Assembly (NCBI GenBank): GCA_012861695.1
Contig: JAAOOA010000174.1
Coordinates: 525,871-589,870 of the forward strand
Source: Trematomus loennbergii
Taxonomy: Eukaryota; Chordata; Actinopteri; Perciformes; Nototheniidae
Reading direction: 5' to 3'
DNA length: 64,000 nt
Part shown: positions 55,842-64,000 of the stretch, one piece after another
Layout of the letters: each line of letters begins with the position of its first letter
Numbering within the stretch: position 1 is the stretch's first letter
Made by a program: the position numbers and the translations under genes
Notes under the pieces: generated by a model
The model's database searches: none
Told to the model about the DNA's origin: nothing
The model's input: only the letters and a program-made list of their open reading frames with translations

Positions 55842-56561
55842 TTAAATAAGTACTTTAATTGACGTCAGTGCACCCCGCTGCCTGATTGTGCCTGTGCTGT
55901 ATGTCATTCATTCTCAACTTAGATAAAAGTACAATAAGCATTCTTCAGGTGTAGGTAGATTCTCTATTCGGACATTATAGCCTATATGTGCGACTGTCTG
56001 TCCGATGTTGTAAAAAAAAAAAAAAAAAAAAAAAAAATCTCAAAATATCTTTTTATTTTTTATTCTCAAAATTACGGGCCAAATATTATTGCTGGCGGGC
56101 CAACAATGGCCCGCGGGCCGCCTGTTGCCGACCCATGCTCTAGTTATTATTATTGTAGTTATTATTAGTAGTAGTGTTATTAGTATTATGATAAAAGTTA
56201 TTCTAATACAATTATTATTATTTTATTATAATAAACCTATTATTTAATTATTATTATTATTATTATGTATTATAAATATTTTATTACATTTTTGTAATCA
56301 TTATTATTATTTAATAATAATAATAATAATAATAATATTTTAGTAGAATTGGTAAACACTATTTTTAGGTTTTTATATTAAAAGCAGAACCTCTTTACTT
56401 CCTGCATTAATCTTTTATTTTATATTATATTATGATTTATCTAGTCTATATTGTGTTGAATTGTTGGAGGAGCCTGATCTCTATGGTTTCCCTTGCCAAA
56501 GCTGTGCTGTATCGAGTGTGCATTTCACAAATCTCACAGATCAGATCTGATTTTTGATCAC

Positions 56562-57199
56562 TGTTACGAACCCACTAGGGATGAGTAAGGAAACACACAC
56601 CAGATGGTTTTGGTAAGTAATTATAATAGGGTTTTAATTCAATAACAACAAAGGTGTACAACAAAAAGGGAGCAAAGGTAACCTAAGCTAAACAAAGAAG
56701 CCAAAAGGGCGCAGGTCTACTGCTAATAACAGAAAGAGGACTCTAAAACATGAGCCTAGTTATCACACCTGAGATCACTTCCAATCAGCACTAATCGAAG
56801 GAGCTGCAGGAAAACACAGCTAACAAAAGAAACTAAACACACCACTTTAAACACATATATCAACACACAACACTAAGCACATATTGTCACACCAAACACA
56901 GTCTGTAGTGTCCACGACACAAGAGCATTTTGTATGAGGCGTCTGATCGCAGCAGAGCCTCCCGAGTGATAATTGTCCCCAGGCTTTGTAGTCATCTCCG
57001 GAAGGTGTGCTCTGGGATTGCACGGGGATTGGAGAGCGTCGGGCCCGGCGTGCTCCAATTAGTGTCTTCGGAGGAGGACCAGGAGATGACAGCCAACGAC
57101 ATTGGGGCAACCACACAGCTCATTTACATATTACACACACACACAGCTGCAAACAATCTCAGACAGGTTAACGAGCAGACAGAAACAGCAGCCGTAACA
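56562..57199 (-). mobile_element. Solo LTR, right arm copy
   Basis: Inverted counterpart of 39,517-40,152, bounded by ATCAC TSDs (56,557-56,561 and 57,200-57,204). Confidence 0.8.
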
Positions 57200-57544
57200 A
57201 TCACTCACAGAAACACTTTGACTTCCTGTTGCTGACGGCTGTTTGTCCCACAGCTCCCCGGCTAAACAGGCCGAAACTCACTCAGCCAGTCCAACATCTT
57301 CCAGCTTCAATAGTCTTCAAATGCCAACTGCTGCCATAGAAAAGGCCCCACCCAGAGTCCTGAAGCTTATTTGTACCTTTAGGAGATTGTGTCCAATATG
57401 TCTGAAATATTCCATAAAAATCGAATCGTTTTTTTAAATGTTATACTTTTGAGTACATGCAGCAACATTTGCACAAAAGGTGAAGCAAGATTGTCTTCAA
57501 ACTAAAAAATACAGTTATAGTTAAATATTGACAGCTCTACTCAC

Positions 57545-57735
57545 CCTTGTAGCAGAGACCCTGATGTGTAGTTGAGTAAGAGCTGACGACTGTATGAGTT
57601 TAATATTAATTTATAGAGAAACAGAATTGTCTCCACTGTCGAAACACTACTGCAACAGTTGCATACCTTGAGTTTAATTTAAGGATTATGATATGTTGCA
57701 CTTCCAGTTTTGCCCCGCCTCTTACTGCAGCTCTT
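57545..57735 (-). other. Orphan TRIM-type 5' non-coding exon, right arm
   Basis: Inverted counterpart of 38,985-39,170. On the minus strand it ends at a GTGAGT donor and points toward the arm interior, where no TRIM coding exon is left. Confidence 0.35.
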
Positions 57736-58523
57736 GTGGTTAGGTTTTTATCTTCCTCATGTTTAGACATTATTAACCCTTGTGTTGTGTTCGAAAGCTG
57801 TTACTGTTCATGGTGTTCGCGGGTCAATTTTGACCCATGATGTATCTCAGTCCAAAACACTCCAAAATAATGACTTTCATTGTTGAACTGAACAAAACGT
57901 GATCCGTCTCTTAAATGTGTCTCAACCACAGACCTTATTTCGAGCTATTTTCCTAAATCCTATGGAGAAATTGCATTGCTTTTTTGTCGAGGGAACCGGA
58001 AGAAGCTTACTTCCAGGTTTTAGGACGCGTCACTGTGGCACTCTATTGAGGAAAAACTCTCAACTAATGGCCTATTACTTGTAGAATACGGTCATGTAGA
58101 ATAAGGAATTAATAAGTGTTTTATAATGACTAATAAAGAGCCAATATACTGCAATATGCATACTAATTAACAACTAGTTGATGGTGAATTTGTGTACCTT
58201 AATATAAAGTGTTACCAGCCTGATGAACTCAGTTAGTTTTAGGTTCCTTTTGAGAGAAACCAATGTGTCTTATTCCTTTCAACTACTACCTGTTACTGCA
58301 GCTCTTTTTAGAGGGATTTTGATTCTCAACTTTCAGAGTTTTCCTGACTTTACATGAGGTGAAGATGTTACTGTACCTATAGATGAGTTTATTTTGTTAA
58401 AGCGAATCACTGAGCTCTGTAGGCACTCTATGAGAAGCAGAAGAGTAAGAATACTTTATATCACTTACTACCCTTAGCCCAAAAAATCTTCCTGGTTAAT
58501 TAGGATCATTGATGGATGCCTTT

Positions 58524-59688
58524 CCTGTTAAGCCCTGAGCCTGTTTTTCAGGTCTCAGGCTCGAAAATGACATTCCCAGAACAAATGACCATATCTTCCC
58601 TTCTAAAAGGGTTAAATTAATAATCTTTTTGTCAAAGCAAGGATATGTGAGTTGGATGTAGAAGTGTCAGAATCAATATAGATTTTTTTATTTTAAAGTA
58701 AATTCAGATTGAACACAGTAAAAAACTGTAAATTATAGTGTCCGTCCAAACAAAAAGAATTACTTATAGTGAAAACCACCCTTGAATGATGGGATGGTAG
58801 ACTAAAAGCTTTAGGAATCCAAACTATAACATATAATAAGTACCCTGTATCAAGATTGATGCAAAACAAGAGAAATTTGACCTTTTAAGAGAGATTTAGC
58901 AAAAAAACAAACTCCTGGGGTCATTTGGGTGGATTTTCCATATCTCTGGCCCCCCTTGGTCGATTTTGATGATTGACATCTCTTTTTAACCGCTAGAGCC
59001 AATGGAATCGAGGGAAAGTTCCACATACACACACACACGTTACCAAATAAGGAGTGAGAGTGACGCGTAGCCAAAACCGGAAGCTGCAAAACACTCTGGT
59101 GGCTACCATTAGCAGCTAATATTTATTCTCCGATTTTTACATAAAAATGGAATTATGGATTATCAATAATTTGTTCAAAGTGACAGACACATTGGATTAA
59201 CCTATGGATTAACCCTCAGCAGCGTTGTTATCGTTTTAATGCCATTGAACACAACTTTTGATCAGAATCAGCTAAGGTGAGACGATGTCCCGTGTTTGCT
59301 CCATAATGCTACGTGTTGTGATATCTGTGTTTCCCTGTCGCGAGTTCTGATCGCTCAGTGATGATACTAATACCTATATAATCTGTGGAGTCTCAGCTTT
59401 AATCGGATATCCTGTATGTGCAGTTACGATAAGTAATAAGGGTATCTTTACCTTGAGTTCTGTGCCAAGTGCGTTAGCATTTTTTCGATTGGGGGTCATT
59501 TAGACGCTTCTTATGAGACTTGTGTTTTGTTTTGGTAAAAATGGTTCGTATCGTCAGTTAGCTGAGTTTCTTCCCGTTAATCTGGTATGACACATTAATA
59601 GGTTTTTAAATATTAAGAAGCCCTGAGACACAGTTTCGTGAAAAAAAACCCGCAGCCCCCTGTACAGGGGGCTCTCGGGCTAAACAGG
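58524..59688. mobile_element. piggyBac-like element, right arm copy
   Basis: Inverted counterpart of 37,032-38,193, TTAA at 59,689-59,692. The other side shows the same damaged TSD (GCCTTT before CCTG). Confidence 0.75.
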
Positions 59689-60473
59689 TTAAGCATTTTT
59701 AGGGTGGTTAGAAAAATGTAAACTGTTGTAACATCAGGATTATTTTTTGCCTCCAACTAAAATCTCTTGACAAAGAAATATGCAGGTAGCATGGTCATAG
59801 TTGAACTATTACATTGAACACCATTGGGAAAACCCATTTGTCCTTGGTCAACACGAGAGGTTATCCTGTACATGTTTGTCACAAACTGTGTCTCCACATA
59901 TATCAGTGTTTGGTTTACAGTACAGTGACTCCATGCTTATCTCTCCTTTGTGTTGTTCACCATCCAGTGGACACTCTGCGCCAGAACACCAGGAAGTGGT
60001 GGAAGTGTGTCACTGTAGTGTAGTAAAACAACAAAAACACAATGAACTCAGTGCTGAGGTCTATATGGTATTATCCTGTTAAACTTGCATTAAATACCAA
60101 CGTACTATTTTTGCAATACCATTTATTGACTATTTTTGAATTATAAGAATATACAAATGTGAGAAGATTTGCATTCATTACTTTGAGTAATAAATAAAAC
60201 AGCCGTTATTGTTGTTTTAAATTCTAAAATGAGATTAAATGTAATCCTGTTTACCTTAACATATACATATACTGAGTTTTGAACCACTGAAATAAAAATA
60301 AAATAAAAGGCTAATTGCCATGTTTTTTTAAATCTTGCCTGATTTTTAGAATGGTTTTGATCCTTGACATACGGAAACCCATCAAGTTTTCCTTTTGTGT
60401 TTTTAAGACTTGTTTCTTGTCAGCTGAAATAACACCGAACACATTACTCACACAAATAAACGGTCCACATTAC

Positions 60474-61926
60474 CCCAATACTCAGATCTCTTCACTGGCT
60501 CCCTGTAGCCTATAGGATCCAGTTCAAAGTCCTCACCCTCACCTACAGAGCTTTGCATGGTCAGACTACTGCTTATGTGGCTGACCTAATTCATTCCATA
60601 CATCAGCCCGCCCACTCAGGTCACACATGCTCAATTGAGTGTCTGTCCCACGCACTCACCTTAACACTCGCGGTGATCGAGCGTTCGAGGCCGTGGCTCC
60701 TAAACTATGGAACTGCCCGCACACACCTACGGTCCGCAGTCTCTGTTGACTCCTTTATAACGAATTTAAAGACATTCCTGTTTGGGCAGGCGTTTGGGTA
60801 ACGGGTGCTTGAATTTATTCTATTTTATACTATGTTTATTGTGTTTTTATTGTGTTTTGGTGCTTTTATGACTTCTTAATCACGTGGCATGTGTGATCAT
60901 TTATCATTGTATGATTCCTATGATGTTTTATTGTTTTGTCAAGCACTTTTGCCCCTTTCACACCGGCGCTTTTCCAGCTCCTGCTCGGAGCTAGAGCCTG
61001 AAAAGCGCAGTTTTTTCCTGTTCACACCGCAGCGGCGGCGCGTCATAGCTCCGGAATGCGGTTCACTTCCAGCTCCAAAAAATTGTCGGTCCAGAGGCAA
61101 GAGCTTCGGAGCTATGACGCGGCGTCGCTTACGTCTCCTACGTCGAGGCGTGCAGGAAACCTTACTTTGACCATCCGTTCGCTGTTATTGATCATTGTGG
61201 AGATACATGGGCTGTACAGGTTGTCATGTCCGACTATCAGAAGTAGAATCATAATGAAAAATACGCCGGTAAAATGTGCCTGTAGAAAACGGCTTAGCAA
61301 GTAGTCAGTTTAGCTTCGGTTGCTATGCTAACATCACCCATGTTATACCAGAGAAACTTTCATAACAGCGTTGTGATGCCAAACAGCGTCAATTCAGACT
61401 GACACACATTCACTTAAGGGGAACTGGGGATATGTATCAGCTGCTTGTGTGACAGTCAGACAGTAAATACTTTAGAGCCGTGTGAGCTAACCCGGAGCTA
61501 ACGGGAGAATAAACTCCCGTGGAAGTGCAGCCAGCACTGCAGCGGTCGGTAAATGCCGCTGAAACACATTAATAAACAATGAACCATGGCACTCTGGAGA
61601 AAAGTATAAGGTTGGAGAAGTCGTTATTTAATTTAATCTGGCTTCGTATGATTAAAAGCAACACGATCATCGACCCGACGCAGTCCCCGGCCCGTTGTTG
61701 TTGTGGGAGAAAATCAGCGATGTAAACGGTGACGTCATGACGCAGCAGCGGCAGCTCTGGGCAGTGTGAACAGAGCGGGAGCTGAAAAGGGAAACCGGAG
61801 CTGAACCAGAAAAGCTCTCGCGAGGAGCTAGAAAGTGAAAAGCGCCGGTGTGAAAGCCGCATCAGTGACTTTGTCTGTGAAAAGCGCTTTATAAATAAAC
61901 TTTACTTACTAACTTACTTACTTACA
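60474..61926 (+). mobile_element. L2-type LINE 3' part, right arm copy, interrupted
   Basis: Starts in the RT C-terminal region (PILRSLHWLPVAYRIQFKVL; HGQTTAYVADLIHSIHQ), then a 3' UTR and a tail AAAGCGCTTTATAAATAAAC with (TTAC)n to 61,926. A Harbinger-like MITE sits in the tail at 60,953-61,861. Counterpart of 34,800-36,250. Confidence 0.8.
60953..61861. mobile_element. Harbinger-like MITE, right arm copy
   Basis: Inverted counterpart of 34,861-35,771 with the same TTTCACACCGGCGCTTTTC end. No transposase. Confidence 0.6.
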
Positions 61927-62357
61927 AACAACAAAGACCAGTGACCATAAAATTAATATGTTATTTTTTTTATTTAAAATTGTACTTGTCAAGAACGTTA
62001 TCTTGGATGAAAGACAAAATATTTAATCCGTTTCACAATAGCCGCGTTCACACCAAGTACTTTCCTGTACTTAGTTCCGGCACTCAGAGCCCCGGCGCTT
62101 TTAACCCCAGGGCACTTAGTACAGATCGCGTTCACACCGGAGTACTTTTCCCTGAGGGAAGATTACGCAAATGAGCCGCTGACGTCACTTCTTCTTCTTC
62201 TGCTTTGGCTTTACTGGCAGGCCACAAACCACTTCACGGCGAGTACAATAGGTGGCGGTATGCACCTTAAAGTTGTTTGCAATCCGCTACAAAACAAGAG
62301 AAGAAGAAGAAAAACTTCCCGCCTATACTGTCTGTTGTTTACCTTCCGACCTCAGAC

Positions 62358-62606
62358 ATGATGGAGATGGAGTCGACTGAAGTTATGCTGTTTGTGCTCA
62401 TGTTATACAGCTTTGTAACTTCGTTAATGCGGCCTGAGCCAGAGCCTGAGCCTATTAGGAGTCCGACACAAATCCGGAGCCGCCACACGTCGAATGCTAT
62501 AATCGCAAAGTTTCTTCAGCATCAAAGGCAGTTCAAAAGCTTTAGGAAAAGGATTGGCCGACGGAAAGCACACATGATTGCCATGTTTCACCGTAGGAAT
62601 GGCTGA
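62358..62606 (+). CDS. Hypothetical 82-aa ORF in the Harbinger-like remnant
   Basis: Starts MMEMESTEVMLFVLMLYSF (a hydrophobic helix), then a Pro/Glu repeat (RPEPEPEPI) and a basic helical tail (KFLQHQRQFKSFRKRIGRRK). It may be the first exon of a Harbinger transposase, but no nuclease domain (DDE) follows. Family not confirmed. Confidence 0.35.
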   Translation: MMEMESTEVMLFVLMLYSFVTSLMRPEPEPEPIRSPTQIRSRHTSNAIIAKFLQHQRQFKSFRKRIGRRKAHMIAMFHRRNG

Positions 62607-63430
62607 TGACGATAAGACCAAGATACAGGATCTGTTAATCGCCATGTCGGTTTTCTTTATTGCACTCTCAAGACATAACATTAAATAGAAATATTTTAAA
62701 TGTAACTAAAGTGTCAGTTGTACTATATAATAACAATATAAAATAAACTGTCCCAGTGTAGGGAGTCTCAGCAGCAAACCCACTTAATGATATATATATA
62801 TATATATATCTTCCTGAGACCCACTGCATCCGTCTGCCATAAACACTTTGGAAACATACATGTTAGTTTTGGCCCATAGTGGACTCCAGTTGTGTTGTGT
62901 GAAATGGGGGGGAATTAAAAGTTTAGGTCAAATAATATCTAAAATGATATAAATTATCATATTTGTGTATGTGCCGCTGCCATTCCCCCACAAGGTTGCA
63001 ACATTGATGATAAATAAATGACAAATAAAGCTTGCCAGTTTATAACCGATGAAACATGATGGTATCAGAATAATCACTTACATGTGATGTATAGGATGCT
63101 ACACAGGTCACAAAGATAAAGTGTCAGGAGAAATAAGCTTAATCGCCATGTCGGTTTTCTTTATTGCACTCTCAAGACATAACATTAAATAGAACAATTT
63201 TAAATGTAAATAAAGTGTCAGTTGTACATGTCAGTAAACATTATATATCAAATAAAGTGATAACAGTAATAACCAATATAAAATAAACTGTTGCAGGTGT
63301 AGGGATAGTCTCAGCAGCATACACACCTTAGTGCAAAGTTGTGTTCGTGTGTCAGTATTTACAAAAACTATACCAAATAAACTGTCCCAGGTGTAGGCAT
63401 AGGCTCAGCAGCAGACATTAACAGTGGCAA

Positions 63431-63762
63431 CTAAAGGGAGGAAGACCTGTTGGCTTTCACTAGCTGGGAAAGCACTTCCAGAAACCCATTATTAAATGCA
63501 GTTTGTCGCTCATCCTGCCGCTCCTGGCGCAGCTCCTGGCGCCGCTGCGCTGCGCCGACGCTTCCTCATGGCGCAGCGCCCACACTTCATCCTGGTGTGC
63601 TGCTGGCGCTCCATCTGCTGCTTGAACACTTCTGCCTGGCGCTCCATTGAGGTGAGCATCTTGTCCTCGTTTCCTGGGCCTTGGTGAACTGCACCATCTG
63701 ATCTCACGCGCGACTCATTCACCACGGCACGCCAGTCCTCCAACGCCTGGACGTCTCAAAGA
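63431..63762 (-). pseudogene. Myb/SANT-like Harbinger accessory protein, C-terminal part
   Basis: On the minus strand: ALEDWRAVVNESRVRSDG, then a Gln/Met/Arg-rich coiled part (MERQAEVFKQQMERQQ) and, one base out of frame, RQDERQTAFNNGFLEVLSQL ending in a stop at 63,431-63,433. This resembles the C-terminal region of Myb-like proteins associated with Harbinger transposons. The N-terminal SANT domain is missing. Confidence 0.4.
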
Positions 63763-63814
63763 AAAGTGCATCCTGTGTCCGCTTTCCTAAGAGGGGAAAA
63801 TAAGCAAGATACAA

Positions 63815-64000
63815 GATCAACAACCAGAGACAATACATCATGTATTTTTTAGCTGCCCGGATTATAACAGACAAAGACTCATTCTGAAAACTGCACTGGA
63901 ACAACTCAACATCAAGGACATGGATTTCAAGTCAATATATGAAGTAAATCACAGAAATGAAGCAAACAAGCTGATCTCAAATTCTTCAAAAGCACTGGTC
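63815..64000 (+). pseudogene. Non-LTR retrotransposon ORF2 C-terminus, partial
   Basis: An open frame to the window end encoding QQPETIHHVFFSCPDYNRQR... then helical sequence. The ETIxHxFFxCP pattern is the C-terminal zinc-finger-like region found after reverse transcriptase in several LINE clades. The upstream RT is absent: a stop lies at about 63,787. Clade not assigned. Confidence 0.55.

Larger units (their letters stand above)
52902..56137. mobile_element. hAT (Charlie-like) composite element, 3.2 kb, perfect 8-bp TSD
   Basis: TSD CTCTAGTT at 52,894-52,901 and 56,138-56,145. Inverted ends CAGGGGTAGGCAA and, reversed, CATGGGTCGGCAAC, with GGCGGGCC/GGCCCGCGGGCC subterminal words. No transposase ORF. 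The interior holds a piggyBac-like element (53,605-54,780), a TTAA-flanked MITE (54,851-55,841) and a poly-A run at 56,012-56,036. Absent from the left arm. Confidence 0.88.
52262..62036. repeat. Right arm of the large inverted duplication
   Basis: Reverse complement of 34,688-41,220, enlarged by a 3.2-kb hAT element at 52,902-56,137. All other mobile elements of the left arm are present in the same relative positions, so they predate the inversion or duplication. Confidence 0.85.
62037..63770. mobile_element. Harbinger-like element remnant with convergent ORFs
   Basis: Begins with AGCCGCGTTCACACCAAGTAC and internal partial repeats (GATCGCGTTCACACCGGAGTAC), an end style seen in fish PIF/Harbinger elements. 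It has a plus-strand ORF (62,358-62,606) and a minus-strand Myb-adaptor-like tail (63,431-63,760) facing each other, as the two Harbinger genes often do. A direct repeat (TAATCGCCATGTCGGTTTTC...) occurs at 62,637 and 63,142. The right end is not defined. Confidence 0.45.

Overview
This is eukaryotic nuclear DNA, almost certainly from a teleost fish. The evidence is spliced calcineurin B exons, TRIM (RING/B-box/B30.2) genes of the fish-expanded type, a chromodomain Ty3 (sushi/Tf1-type) retrotransposon, L2-type LINE tails, and hAT, piggyBac-like, Harbinger-like and Helitron remnants. I see no bacterial features.

Layout. (1) 1-14,922: the tail of one TRIM gene (U0), then exons 5 to 2 of ppp3r1 on the minus strand (5,511-11,344, with a 2-kb 3' UTR), then a frame-broken TRIM gene (U1, 13,289-14,922). 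(2) 14,484-21,260 is a tandem repeat of positions 1-7,130, so the ppp3r1 terminal exon and 3' UTR occur twice. (3) 21,264-30,600 is a third flank-type unit. It carries a young, almost complete Ty3 chromovirus (21,958-27,756; 5-bp TSD; near-identical LTRs) and several MITEs. (4) 30,985-33,410 is the best preserved TRIM gene (U2). (5) 34,688-41,220 and 52,262-62,036 are arms of a large inverted duplication. Only the right arm carries a 3.2-kb hAT element. Both arms carry an L2 LINE, a Harbinger-like MITE, a piggyBac-like element, a solo LTR and a Helitron 3' end. (6) Between the arms lie a TRIM fragment (U3, 41,309-42,279) and an anomalous 8.6-kb segment (43,672-52,262) without transposon hallmarks. 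That segment has a tandem array rich in TCF/SOX-like and T-box-like motifs, then virus-like compact genes in ambisense arrangement: a 366-aa Lys/Arg-rich protein, a 45-aa ORF, a Cys/His-motif protein and a possible Bcl-2-fold protein. The two gene blocks are preceded by inverted copies of one promoter-leader module. I recognise no virus family for it, and it is my main candidate for an undescribed element. (7) 62,037-64,000: Harbinger-like element remnants and the 3' end of a non-LTR retrotransposon ORF.

Quality caveat. The Ty3 element has LTRs differing at about five positions in 720, yet its gag-pol is broken by about ten small indels, mostly single-base losses in short homopolymers. Similar small losses occur in TRIM genes and in ppp3r1 exon 4. 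Residual long-read deletion errors therefore explain at least part of the frame breaks, and pseudogene calls here should be read with that in mind.
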